Origin: Saccharina japonica
Lineage: Eukaryota; Sar; Phaeophyceae; Laminariales; Laminariaceae
Assembly (NCBI GenBank): GCA_008828725.1
Contig: MEHQ01003078.1
Coordinates: 202,297-266,296 of the forward strand
Direction: 5' to 3'
Length of the DNA stretch: 64,000 bases
The notes under the pieces are model-generated. The model was not told the origin of the DNA. It saw only the letters and a program-made list of their open reading frames with translations, and made no database searches. Positions 32,901 to 53,790 of this stretch are shown piece after piece; positions within the stretch are counted from its first letter, which is position 1; each line of letters begins with the position of its first letter. The position numbers and the translations under genes were made by a program.

Positions 32901-35165
32901 GTGTAACAGGATGAGGTTTGACGACGTGTGCGACAGAAGTCGTGCGGGGAAATGTGAAGATAATTTGCATAGATCTCCTGGTGAACACTGCACACGCATA
33001 CGAACACGAAATCCCCAAAGTGTTAAGCGGTGGTGCTGTTGTACTGCTTGCTGTTGCACCGTTGCTGCGGCTGTTGTAGTGTCTACCTTGGTTGCGTGGT
33101 TGGTTGCTTTTGAATTGAGGAGGAAGTGCGCGATCGGACCAGCATTGCCCTGCCTATGCTGGGATTACGTGGAAGATGTATTCGTTCCTACTGCCTAGGT
33201 GGACCAGAAACACCACACACGCTCAGATGTATGCACCGTCCGTGGCTGTCACAACAGGAGGAGCTAGCTTGGTGTGCGACTGCTGCTGTTCCGTGGCAAC
33301 CACCTACTACTGTAGTAGTAGAAAGTGCCATGGACAGCAGCGCATTCGAGCATGGTACAGCATCAGCGGCCATCAGCCGAGTTGCAGAGCCTATGGGAAT
33401 GATAGTCACTGCCATAGAGCAGAGCGTACGTAGTCTTACAATGTAGGTAAAGTGGACTAAACATGTCGATCAACAAACGCTACAAGAGTTTTCGCCTTTT
33501 AAAATCGATTTCCACTAGATTTCAGATTTCCACCACAAAATGTGTGGGGTTTTCATTGTCCTGACAGGCTCTAGCTAGGCGGAGACATATCCCGTAGTTA
33601 CTTGCTAGTCTTCGCGAGTTCGAACGCCCAGAGCATGCGCCACGGACCTCGGTCGGGGCCCAAACTTGAAGGCGTGTGTGTACACGCGGGCCTCCTGCGT
33701 GCCCCGCGGCCGAGAGCACGAGAAAAGACTCTCAACCGGCAGACAAACGAATGCCGATGTCCAAAAAAAGTAAATTTGTTTGATTCATGTCACTGCAGGT
33801 TTCTCAGCATTCAGCCAAGAGCCAGCAAGGTGACTGCGGCTATTTAATAGTTTTGTGCTGAGTTGTCTTCCCGAGGGTAGAATGTGACTCGATCGATGTT
33901 TGAAAAACCACATCAATTCCCCCGACTTATATCCTAGAGGCACTGCTTCTTTAACTCCTACACACCACCAGGTACACGGACAGTACGTAGCATATAATAT
34001 CCATCCGTACTTCACATAGATATACCGTCAGAGTGACACAGAGTTGTAATGCTCGTACTGCACAGCGAGGGGTGGTTTCGGCGCAGAGCTCAGAACAGTA
34101 TCTTACCTATTATTACGTGTGTACAGCATAGATATAGGTACCGGTACGTATGTACCGGACCTCAACGCTTTGGACAGATTGATCCAGTCGACACGTCTTG
34201 ATGGCCTACCGGGCTCACCCCCCCCCCCCCCCGTTACGCGCACGGCTTTAACACCTTTATTCATCATCGGCCGGAATTCAATCCTCGCTGACTCCAAAAA
34301 CTACAACTACTTCCAGATGATGAGCATCCGCCCTCCGAACACAGCCAACCATGGCCGTCCTGGACAACAACCACAAGAACACAGCAAACCTCTACTCGTA
34401 TAATACCAGGTAAACGGTCAAGAATCTATACAGCAAGCAGTATTATACTTGTCAAACGATCGGGTGTTGAAGACATTGCTCCGGAATTAATTGCTGTACG
34501 TCTTGTTTCAGTTATTCCGTTCAGAACAGCAAGTAGCATTTTCGGGACAAGATACTTGAAATTCGTGTGGGGGGAAACTTGTTGAGGTGATATCGGGTTT
34601 ACGCTGTTTGTGTATACCAGCTGGTATATACCGGTAGAGGGTACGTTCTTAACCGGATCGATCTGCGCAATATGCCACACCACCTCCTTCTTTTTCCGTG
34701 TACCACCGCCCACAATCGATAGACACTGAGTCCGTAGCTGAATCTGACCAGAACGTTCTACTAAACATAAACTAAGTATGTGACTATCCCCCTTCACCCG
34801 ACGCTCTCACGCCTGCCAGACGGACGCGTCTTGGCCTCAGGAAAACCGAGCCACCCTGCCTCACACCCTTCTCTTCCTCAACCAGTCCATCCATCCAGCC
34901 AGCGCCTTCTCTCCCTTCTATATAGGTGAGCTTTAACATGTTAACGAGGAGGGTATATACATACGTAAGAGTAGTAGTCTGTGTAGTAAACGATGTGCTT
35001 ACCGAAGTGCATCACTCCTAATTGGCGTGAGATATGTATGACACCATTGTTATTACCTCTGAGGAGATTAGGTGTATCCGTGAGCGTTGACGGATGAAAG
35101 CTCAGTCACCGAAGGACCCCGGAATTTGTAACCCACAAGCGTTGTGTAATTGATCGCTTTATAAA
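32901..35165. other. Intergenic, right arm, conserved with left arm
   Basis: Inverted counterpart of about 15360-18100. It contains a C homopolymer at 34209-34222. The fold-back element of the left arm is absent near 34500. No credible gene. Confidence 0.45.
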
Positions 35166-36560
35166 TAGGCAACACTGCGCCATACAGCAGTGGTTATGAT
35201 GTGTGATTGTCAGATGGCAAATGGAATAATAGTGATGTATTGTATACCCCTAATCGTTTTCCTGTGGGTGGTTCGATCATCATGCCCTAGCGCACTAAAT
35301 TATACCGGACGTATCGGACGCCCACATTGCCGAGAAATCAGAAACGCTGTCCAAGCTGCTTTTTTTTTTCTCTGGAAAGAGTACGTTTTACACAACATAC
35401 ATACAACTCAGTAAGTAGTAGTTTTATTTAGTAAATCGGTTTCCTAATTTATTTGTTCCGCTACGTAATGAATCCGAGCTTGTCTTTCTTATCATCGGGT
35501 GCTCTTCGTGACTTTCATGTACTGGAGCCGTGAAGCGCAATCAGTCATAATCTATGTGGACTTCCGGCAGTAGCGTTAATAATGCCTGTCACCTTTTAAC
35601 TATTACCTGGTAGTAAATTCCAACGTTGGTGTTGACGAAAAAAGGCTATTTTTTTTCTGCTGGAACACACTCACTCGTACACCACGAATGACGCGTGCTG
35701 CGATAGAGGACTACATACCGTAGTAGTACTAGTATTGTAGCAATTTTAGTGTAACACAAAATTCTTACTGGCGAGCTTCTTAACCCATTTAGGACTGAAA
35801 AACAAATCCCACTCTAATTCCAAGTAGTTTGTCCCCAAAATCGGGTGACCAGTTGTTAAGGGGTTAACCCAATATTGCTGGAATGCCATCTGACTGGTGG
35901 TCCTGCGGTAGGAGGAACGTGCACAAGTTAGGTACCTTTGTTCCAGCCGCTCACGGCAATTCTGCCGAGTGCGACTGACTGTCTTATTTCTTTGCGGTCG
36001 TAAGCTTTAATTTTTGTTTTTCGGGGCATGCGCCGCGCCATGGAAACGTTCTGCTATAAATAATCTACGCTAAAACATACGTATTTGCTGTGTTCAATAT
36101 TGAGTGAGGTACAGAGGCACTCGCCCGAGTGGCGTAAACACGGTCGTGAAAATACTGGAACCATACCGTTGCACCAGTCATTATTCAGTTAATTCAGTCT
36201 ATATATTAACTATATAAACTCGGTTGGGCTGGTCGGTGATAGTTGGCCGGTTACTTGCCCCGTCTAGCCCGGCTGCTGCTTACTTTTTCTGTAGATTCCA
36301 AGCGTATTTTGCTCTAGTATGCTCTTCGCTCTTACCGGGTGGTTACGTACGTGCGAGTAGCTGGTCCGGAGATCAAGCGCCTGCTACTGCTGTGTTCTCC
36401 CCTCTATTCAGCTTGTGAAACCCCGGGAGGATTTCAAGTCAATCACAATAATTCCAAAGGAGAGCCTTGTAATACTTCGAAGTATATATATGTGCGAGTA
36501 TATTCTCGAGTTGAGAACAATAATTTTTAACTCCATAAGGTCTCCAGCGCCCACGATCCA
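35166..36560. other. ~1.4-kb insertion present only in the right arm
   Basis: The sequence to the left (cacaagcgttgtg...tttataa) and right (atacatatgaaatagga) is contiguous in the left arm near 15355-15400. It contains a repeat motif shared with 20340 (attgtcagatggcaaatgg) and with 18225 (gatttcaagtcaa). No transposase frame is visible. Composite or mobile origin is likely. Confidence 0.5.
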
Positions 36561-37249
36561 AACGAATACATATGAAATAGGACAGATTCCACCTCCCGAC
36601 CCACCCTTGGGTACTATGCACGAGCACTACTACAGCACCCACTGAAGCACCGAGTCACGTGACTGAGTAAGCCAGTGGTCTGTGCTACGATACAACCAAA
36701 AGAGGGGGATGGTGTCGTGTCCGCGCTGCAACGTAACCAGCTGCAAGTCACGCGCGCACCCAGCTTGTTGTGGCTATACTCGCACACGTTATAACATGCC
36801 GTAGGTGGGGGATATTGCGACCAGCTCTCTCGTGGTTCGCTGTTACACAGCTCACATGGGCCTCAACAGGGTAAATACATATATCCAGCTGATTACAGAA
36901 ATCACCGCGCGAAAGCACTGGGCAAATCTTGATCGGCATATCATACGTATAGCCGGGATGTCTTTTGTGCTACAACTGGAACCCAGTAGTGCACGCAGTC
37001 ATCATGCACTACGTAACTACTGTACCACCGGTACTGACGACCCTCTCACCAGAAACAGCGCACAGCAGAGAAGCCAACAGCCTGGCTGACGATTCCGGGG
37101 GGATAATACATTCGGCTTAAGTGCGGAACAAACAAAAGTGCTGAAGAAGTTACTACTTTGTTTTGGCAGACACCCTTTTTATCTCGATAAAATAAGTCTA
37201 TTAATAGTCTTCGCCAGCATCCCTTTCTCTTGTCATGATAGAGGGTCGG

Positions 37250-37291
<42 letters not shown>

Positions 37292-38222
37292 CACTCTTGT
37301 ACAGACAAACGGTTTTCGCCATGTTCGTACTCTTCCTTGCGCGACGAAGTCAATTGTGTCGCCGACCCTGCCATAGTGAATGGGCGATTTTGTTTCTGAC
37401 CTATTGTTTGGTGCCTGAGTGCCGTCCACGACAACACTGTCCGCGACTGATTTCCTGGATACATCAGTGGTCCCTCTATAGCACCGACCGGTTGAGCAGT
37501 GCCGCCTGTCCGCTACAGTGCCTGTGCGTGCTCTTCATATTATTAAGCCGTTCTCCATACGCTTCGAAATTCAGTGTCCGTGCTTGTGAAATGGCTCGGC
37601 ACATATGGGAATAACCAGCAGCGTGGTATATATATATAGCATGCGGAGTAATGCCGGTTGCCGCTATATAGTTGTCGGTATTTTACTGGCTGGCACATGC
37701 CGCCACTATGATAGTAGAGGGACTATCACTGCAGCGGCTTACCCGCAACGAACTTGCTTCGTTAATTGCTGCAAATAACAGCCGTGAAGCCGGTGTGAAA
37801 TGACGACATCTTCAACATACTTGCTGCGTGGTATGACACTGAAGTTGTACCGACTTGTTTGTTCAGCCGCCTGGAAATTCCAAGCATCCTTGTCAAAGAC
37901 AAAAATAAGAGAAAATCAACAAAGTTTGTCCGACAACACCTAGGCGACGCTTTGGTTTAGCGGTCGTAAATAATATCGTTTGAAATATATATAAGTATAC
38001 ATCTATGTATGTATTTTGGCGTATGCCTTAAGTATATGCTGGTACCAGTACAATATGGCTACCATCCATGGCGCTTTGCGCAAACCCATACAATCACACA
38101 TAGGCTATGTGTGTGTCACATACTACTGTACTTAGTGCTCCATTTGCGATCTGGCTATGTGCAGCGCTTATTGAAACCATCCCTTCCACATGTAGACTGG
38201 AATAGTAACTATTTTTATAATC
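36561..38222. other. Upstream region of right gene; no gene recognised
   Basis: Inverted counterpart of about 13720-15360. Frames at 37046-37429 and 37138-37614 run through the (TAC)n tract and are not conserved. Confidence 0.5.
37242..37293. repeat. (TAC)n microsatellite
   Basis: About 16 tandem TAC/ACT triplets. The left arm at 14697-14710 has only a short gtagtagcag remnant, so it expanded in this arm. Confidence 0.9.
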
Positions 38223-38228
38223 CAACGA

Positions 38229-38426
38229 GAGCGTGAGTTAGCAAAATTCGATGAAAATCGACGAGCGTTGGGAAGACTGGACCCCCTGCGCGATAACAAC
38301 ATCAAGGCAAGGACCGTAGGGGGTGAGGAGGGAGAAGATCCCACTTTGTGACCCCGGATCTGAGTTACGACTAGAGAGGGAGATAGAGAGAAGAGCGAAG
38401 ATAATGAATGGGGTGAAATAAAGAAA
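38229..38426 (+). mobile_element. SINE body just upstream of right gene, with target duplication
   Basis: A headless SINE (cgtgagttagcaaaattcg ... ccccggatctgagttacg ... gataatgaatgggg) is flanked by caacga on both sides (38223-38228 and 38427-38432). The left arm has the uninterrupted site (ataatccaatgac on the minus strand near 13712). It therefore inserted after the arm duplication, about 190 bases from the start codon. Confidence 0.75.
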
Positions 38427-38445
38427 CAACGACACACATATGCAG

Positions 38446-38618
38446 AATACGTGTCGACTCATCGCGACTCTAATCTGCGGCACCCTAATCATCTTACAAA
38501 TCCGTCGCCATCGTGTGACTGTACATACTTCCCTGCGCGTTTATTTCCCAAGTTCGGAACCAACCCAGGCGCGAAGTCGCAGCGCAGTTACCTCCACGAG
38601 GCAAAGTGCGAGCCCGAG
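38446..38618 (+). promoter_or_regulatory. Conserved 5' flank / leader of right cysteine-rich gene
   Basis: About 170 bases directly upstream of the ATG are strongly conserved with the left copy (13521-13697), for example cgccatcgtgtg and cttccctgcgcg. No TATA box is obvious. It probably includes the promoter core and 5' UTR (inference). A SINE ends about 20 bases upstream of this block only in this copy. Confidence 0.4.
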
Positions 38619-46832
<8,214 letters not shown>

Positions 46833-48239
46833 CCAACTCTCACCCTGTGTTTATACGAAGTACATAACTATTAGGAGTTCACCAAGCTTGGCTGCCGAGA
46901 CCACTGCTGTAGATTATAGACGGTAACGTCATGCCTGGAACGCCACATGGACCAATAATGCCAACAGCGTACAGCAAGATCACAGTGCCCTGCCGCGTAC
47001 GTCATGTTTGAGGCGGTCTTTGCCCTCTCGTTGATCCAGTCGTTAGACCCCCAGCAGTGCGTGTCCATTCCTTACAAAGTATGCTGTATATTCTCCTCGA
47101 CCCAGTATACATAAACGACAACATAGACCCACAGCACGCAACAAAATTCACTGTCGCAAGTGGAGGTCATGGCATCGAACACGAAGACAGCCTTGGATGC
47201 TAAGAGGATGTGTTCTGGAACCCCGTTAAGCTCATAACCGTCACGATTCGCCCCCCTGTCCTCCTGTTTCTCCCTGTTCCACAGACGATTAAGCAGCGTC
47301 TGAAGGAATCGAGGGTTTCGTCAAGAGCTTCGAGGGATTTTATCGCCACTGAAAGTCCAGTACTTGTGCTCTTCCTTGATGAAAAACAACATGGATGGTG
47401 TGTAGAGACCGCATAACCATCTAGCGAAGACGAGGGCCGCTGCACATTGGAATGCTGCCCGGGGTCGTTACAGCAATGATGCTACAGTGAAAACCCATTC
47501 CCCTGTCCCGGGCGATTGCCGGGACTGGCATGTACCTGGTATGCGACAGGCACCTTGAGGGAAGACGTAGCAGTTCTATTTGCTGGGTGATTTTTCTGTA
47601 TATTGTTTTCGCGTAAGTAGTAGCCATCGGCTCTGTGTGCAGGTGTACACTTTGTATGATATCGTCTCTACTACATGTGTGTGTATGTGTGTATACCAGC
47701 GACTGTTCAGTCACTTGGTTAGATGTGGTGCCCGCCTCGATAGGTTTGTAGTATGTCATCGACAGTCGGCTATAGCGTGTTAGCTGATATAGCTAGACAT
47801 TATTTAAGAGCAAGGAGCCTGGTGATCTGTTGTGATGGTTCGGCCCTGTTTCGTTTCAATACATGTATGCAACGCCGACCTTAAAGTCGTGATGCGACCC
47901 ATCAGGTTCCTCGTGCCCTGGGTTTGTAACACCGGCCTTGAGACGTGTTAAGCTATCCATATATGTATGAAAAGTGATATGTGCCGCCCAGAACCTGAAC
48001 CAGTAGAGGTTCATGGCGTATTCATACACTTCATACAATTCATACAATTCATATACGGAGAGTCTTGTTTCAACCCCGCAATAAATGACTGAAGATGGGA
48101 GGGGGAGTCTGTTCCGGTCTTCAAGCCGTGGAGCGGAGGGTTTGCGTGCATATTTGGGGCTCCCTGCGGTGCATTTCCATTGAACACCGTACACCTACAG
48201 TAGTCGCATGACTTACGTATGGGAGTTCACGTGGAAGCA
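46833..48239. other. 3' flank of right gene; conserved island at about 47280-47580
   Basis: Inverted counterpart of 6021-7384. The island begins at a splice-acceptor-like ccctgttccacag (ending about 47283) and contains gattaagcagcgtctgaagg and gatgaaaaacaacatgg. It is better conserved between arms than the sequence before it. No frame is kept intact across it in both copies. Confidence 0.45.
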
Positions 48240-49080
48240 AAAACCGGCTGAGTGTCAGACGCTTCCGCTGGTTGATTGTTTTGGACGTGTCGTTAGACTC
48301 GCCCAATCAGCAAGGGCGCGCATCCTGTATAGTGTGGAGTATCGGCACATGTACACTGCAACGTGAAGAGTACCGTGAATTATTGATGTTCCCTGCTGCA
48401 GGCGGCGCATTGCTACGGCGCACCCTAGCACCACCTATGTGTGTTCGAATGGGACTATGCGTCGGCCGGGTGTGAAAAATTCCCCCGGTTTGAAGCTGGA
48501 GAGGGGTGTTAAAAATCGCTGTATTCAGCGAGGGCATGCATACTGTATTGTATAGAGCACCGGCACGTATGTGCTGCAATGCGATGAGTACCGTGAATCA
48601 TTGGCGTTCCCTGAGGCGCGTTTTTATCGAGCACCCTACTGTAGCACAAACTGCGCGTGTTCCATGACTCGGCTGAGTGGGATATGCTTCCGCGGTTTGA
48701 ACGTTAGTACGGGGTCACTGAATTCGCCGAACCAGCGAGAGCGGGCGTACAGTATGGCGTAGGGCAGTACCGGCACATGTACGCTGCAGTGTGAAGAGTG
48801 CCGTGTATTATTGGAGTTCCCTGCAGGCAGCGTAGTTTTATTGAGCGCCCTAGCACGACCTGTGTGCATTCGGCTGGCACCATGATTCGGCCAAGTTTTG
48901 GTGTTTCTGCGGTTTGGGGTTTGGGGGCGTGTTCGCTGCGTTCGACCAACCAGCAAGAGCGTACGCACTGCCGTATGGTGCACAGCAGTACCGGCACACG
49001 TATAGTGTAGTGTTAAGAGTGCCGTGGCCCTCACAATGACAACCTGTTCGTAAACCGAAGGACCGTACGTAGTGGTGCAT
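48240..49080. repeat. ~218-bp tandem repeat, right arm (about 4 units)
   Basis: Inverted counterpart of 5085-6020, with recurring accggcacatgtacgctgca and gaagagtaccgtgaattatt-type motifs. Confidence 0.78.
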
Positions 49081-49928
49081 CTTTGGTCTTCGCGTGCATC
49101 GTCCATTCCAATGGAGCATGCCATAACTTTGATGGGCGGCACCGCCAATAAGATCAAGATGACCCCTTTTGCCGAACTGTGTCACTAGCCAAAGGATCAA
49201 TATCGATAATGTGCATCCTGGAAATGGTATCGGGGGTTTAAGGCGCAATTCGATGCGAGCCGACGAGGGCAATACATAGCTCAAGGCTTCTCGCGATATA
49301 GATTCAAGGCACGAACCTTAGTTGTGGGGAGGAGGGAGAAGCGTCTACTTCGCGACCTCGGGTCTGAGTTACGACTACATGTAGGAAGGCTAGAAAAGGA
49401 AGGGCGAAGATAATAAATGGGATGGAAAAAAAACCCAAAAACATCATATTGTACATGCCAAGGAGTTGTGACACGAGTACCATGGCCGCCATTATTTATT
49501 CACAAGTAAATCGTGCCCCCCCCCCCCCCCCTGTGGTGCATTTCACCACAATCATGTACCTGATTATGTTATGTGGGGCTTTTACAAGACCACAAATATG
49601 CCAGAGCCTTATGCAGCCGTCTCCAAGTCCCGAAACCATGAAAATATTGAACAACAAAAAACATTACCAGACCCCTTGGTGGCGCTTGCGGCAATACTCG
49701 TCCGCCCGTAGTATGATATAGGCGTATACGGTCACCCTGAATCGCCCCAAGAAAAGAATCAATCGGCGATCACACGTCAGGAGTGTCAGATATGAGAAGG
49801 GTAATAGCTTACGTCACATATAGTAGTCTCGCGGGACTCAGCATTTTATACCGCGTACCGTGTGTGAGCGGAGTTTACCACCTATTCAGCACAATGGTTG
49901 AGGGTCAATGTGCACCATACGAATGTCA
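49081..49928. other. Intergenic, right arm, with SINE and C tract
   Basis: Counterpart of about 4250-5085. The SINE body is at 49235-49440 and a C homopolymer at 49517-49532. No gene. Confidence 0.5.
49235..49440 (+). mobile_element. SINE body, right arm
   Basis: Reads attcgatgcgagccgacgag, ttctcgcgatatag, gacctcgggtctgagtt and ends aataaatgggatgg followed by an A run. It mirrors 4735-4935. Confidence 0.72.
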
Positions 49929-49953
49929 CTAACCCTAACCCCAACCCTAACCC
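49929..49953 (-). repeat. Interstitial telomere-like repeat, right arm
   Basis: Four CCCTAA-type units with one extra C (ctaaccctaaccccaaccc...). It is the inverted counterpart of 4231-4247. Confidence 0.85.
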
Positions 49954-50639
49954 AAAGTCAATCAACCAGTGTACATATGGGGAGTTCATATTCGTCTCGT
50001 GATCAGGAGTGCGCATCACCGATAGGTAGTGCCGAGTACGTGGTGGAGTCTACTGACTTTCGTACTAAACCAACACAATGTTGCCCCAGATCCCGGATAC
50101 AAGATTCAAGGAACAACATAAACGATACGCGGTGGACGAGATATCCTATAATCCAAGACCCGAGCCCCAAGACATAAGATGCAAGATATATGATACACAA
50201 CAACAAACAAAGTACAAGATAATGAAGACTTATGTCATACCAGGTACGATACAAGATACCTGGTGCAAAATAGAATGTAAGGTATACGATACAATATACC
50301 AGGTACATACTATCTGGCACACTATACAATACCTGCGTATACGACTTACTATATTCAATTTCAATTTTACCCAAGCTTCAAGTTGTAAGGCCCGATATTC
50401 TATACAGCAATGCGCTACAAGGAGTACATGACGGACGAGTACTACAAGTCACTTTGGGCTAATATAATTAGGAATTACTTTATTAAATACCATGTACACA
50501 GGACTACAGTACACACCTCACTACTAAACGCGTGATGAATTAGGAGTATGCAATAGTGCCTGCGGTTTTCAGCGAAGAATAGGCTAGCGAGGGGAACGTG
50601 TACACAGCAGCGCCATAGCAGCAAAAACGAAATAACTGC
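49954..50639. other. Outer part of right arm; low-complexity agataca-rich DNA
   Basis: 50080-50400 is the inverted version of the TATCTTG-rich stretch of the left arm. The two arms keep similar but unremarkable frames. The TIR element of the left arm is absent here. Confidence 0.5.
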
Positions 50640-50975
50640 AATATCTTACGAGTACAGCACAACAAGTCCCGAAGCCTACCCAGAGTGATGAACGCGCCCA
50701 ACATTGGTCTACCGTAAATATATCAATACGTGGCTTCGAGCTTTGCCTGGTCCCGACGGTGCCTCGTCGCATCACGTCGGGAAGGGACAGGGGGGTGTAC
50801 GCTGCGCACATAACACTGCTACGGGACGGTAAAACCGTTGACATATGTATGCTGCCTCTATATGACCTGCAATATGTATGCGATCCTACATAGTATAGTA
50901 CGTGTACCACAGGTACAATAGTAGCACAATGGTTGGTAAGATATCAGTTTTGTTTTTAATCCTTTCCTATTCTAT
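50640..50975 (+). repeat. Flank of satellite block, copy 3 of 3
   Basis: Direct copy of 20860-21175 and inverted relative to 2986-3300. Confidence 0.8.
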
Positions 50976-53655
50976 GTACTCGTACGTAAGATAGACTGGT
51001 CAAGCTTCTGGATTTTGACGGGTAGCTGAAAGATACCTCCTGGTATTAATGACCAAACGGGAATTGCCAAGCACAGCCACTGGCCTAGTTCCAAGCCAGG
51101 TTTTCACCCAGCGAGTGAGTCCAATATTCTATGAGGGGAGTAGATCGACAACTGCTCTTTGGGTCTACAGCAAGGTCCGATATGGTTTAACTCTGATTCC
51201 GTCGAACACTATTTACAATAAACGCCCACTGTATTGTTTATACGTAACATACACCTGGCAAGCTTCTGGATTTCGTAGGGTAACTGAAAGATACCTGCTG
51301 GTGGAGATGTTGTTTACCAAACGCGAATTTCAGAAGGCGACAATTGGCCCAGCTCCAAGCCAGCTTTTCGGCCTGCGAGTGAGTCCAATATTTCATGAGG
51401 GGAGTACACCGACACAGGGGTTTGCCCAGTTAACAAGTCTGATATGTGATGAAGCGAGGTCGACAACTGATCTCTGGGTCTACAGAAAGGCACGACATAA
51501 GGCTTTATCCTACTTCCGTCAGACTTGAAAAGCACCTACGGTGGTATTGTTCATACGTATAAAACACCCGGCAAGAGCTTGGATTTTGACGGGTAGCTGA
51601 AAGATACGTACCTACCTGCTGATGGTTTTGACCCAACGGGAATTGCGGAGGTCAAAGATCGCCCCAGGCCCAAGCCGGGTTTTCGCCCAGCGAGTGAGTT
51701 GGATATCCTTTGAGGGGTGTAGATCGACAACTGATCTCTGGGTCTACAGCAGGCACCGATATGGTTTCGTTCTGCTTCTGTCTTGGACCACAAACACCTG
51801 ACAGCTGACGTATTACCAGTGGGCATGAAACACCTGGGAAGCTCTGGGATTTTGACGGGTACCTGAACGATACCTGCTTTTGTTGTTGACCTAGCGGTAT
51901 TGCTCAAGGGCAGCAAATGGACCAGTTCCAAGCCAGGTGTTTGCCTAGTTAATTAAACTGATATCTCATTTGGTAAGGTCGACAACTGACCTCTGGGTCT
52001 ACAGCACGGGGCGTCCTATGGTTGTATGCTCCTTCCGTCGGACACCACAAAAACCGGCTGCATTATTCATGTGCAAGATACACCTGGCCATATCTTGAAG
52101 ATTTGAAGGGTAGCTGGAATACCTGCTGATATTATTGACCCAACGGGAATTGCGGAGGTCAATGCTAAGTCCAGCTCCAAGCCGACATGTGCTTGTACCT
52201 TGCTTCCGTCGGATTAAGAAAAACACCCACCACGCGGTACTATTCATACGTATTACACACCTTGCAAGATCTTGGAGTTTGAAACACCACGGGGCGATGA
52301 CGGTTGCATCCTCCTTCCGCCTGGTACGCCAAACATCGACTGTAATATTCATATGAAAGATACACCTGGCAAGATATCTGATTATGACGGGTAGCTGAAA
52401 GATACCTGCTGACGGTTTCAACCCAACATGAATTAATTGTCGATATAAATCATTGGCCCAGCTCCAAGCCAGATTTTCGCCCAGCGAGTGAGTCCGATTC
52501 TGAGAGGGGAGTAGATCGACAAACGTTGTCTGTGTCTACCACATAATAAACAGATATTGTTTCATTCTGCTTCCGTTGGACACGATAAAGGCCTACTCGT
52601 ACCATTCATCCGTATGATACTATTGTCTGTAGTGGCATACTCTTGGATTTCGACGGGTAGCTGAACGAAACATACATACATGCTGATGTTGTTCACCAAA
52701 CAGGAATTGCGGAGGCCAATAACTGCCCTTCGAGACAGGTTTTCGACCAACTACGGTAGTGATTCTTATATTCGATGAAGTGAAGTCGACAAGTGACCTC
52801 TGGGTCTTCAGAAAGGGCTGAGATATGGTTCCATCCTGCTTCCGTCGGACACCCCGAGCACATACATTTGGTGTTATTCATACGTATGATAAACCTGGTA
52901 ATATCTTGGATCTTGGCGGGTAGATGATTTGTACTCAACAACGGGAATTGCCGACGGAGGTCAATAATTGGTCCAACTCCAAGCCAGGGTTTTTCCCAGC
53001 GAGTGATTCCGGTATTCTGTGAGGGGAGTACTGTAGGTTGACACCTGACCTCTGGGTCTACAGCAAGAGCCGAGGATGTTTAGTTTTGCTTCCGTCCGAC
53101 GCTACAGCCATATACCATTCATTCATACGTATGACACTCTTGGCAATATCTTGGATATTGACGGGTAGCTGAAAGATACCTGCTGATGCTGCTTACCAAA
53201 CCGGAATTGCCGACGGCAAAGTTGCCCAAGTTTCAAGCCTGGTGTTCGCCCAGTTTCGTAGTGAGTCTGGTATTCGATGAAGCGAGGTTGATATCTGACC
53301 TCTGGATCTACAACACGGGGCAAATTACGGTTTAAAACTACTTGCGTCGGACTTACACAACACGTACGACGGTATTGTCCATACGAAAGATACACACCTG
53401 GCAAGATCTTGCATTTTGACGGGTATCTGAAATAAGTGTGTTGACATTTTTGACCCAACGGGAATTGCGGAGGTCAATAATTCGCCCAGCCAAGCCAGGC
53501 TTTCGCCCAGCAAGCGAGGCCGATATTCTGTGAGGGGAGTAGATCGACAACTGTTGGCTGGGTCTACAGCAGGATGTGATATGGTTTAATTCTGCTTCTG
53601 TCGGACACTACACACACACATACCACTCATACGTATGATACTCGTGGCAAGATAT
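50976..53655 (-). repeat. ~260-bp satellite array, right block part 1
   Basis: About ten monomers, same orientation and monomer types as 21176-25126. It ends abruptly inside a monomer (cgtggcaagatatc) at an inserted sequence. Confidence 0.88.
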
Positions 53656-53790
53656 CGTGTCCTTCAAAGGTGAAAACTAATTAATGACTTGAATTACAGT
53701 AGTATGAATTAATTAAAAAAATGGCGTTGTATCGTAGGCTTTGGAGAATGTACGAAACGGGAGCCGGGTGCCGCAGGAAAATTAGTCACT
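53656..53790 (+). mobile_element. Short dispersed element at end of satellite, copy 1
   Basis: The stretch from atatcgtgtcc through taggctttggagaatg to gaaacggg has an inverted copy at 63830-63945. In both places it interrupts a known repeat, so it is probably mobile or part of a larger insertion. Its full limits are unclear. Confidence 0.5.
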
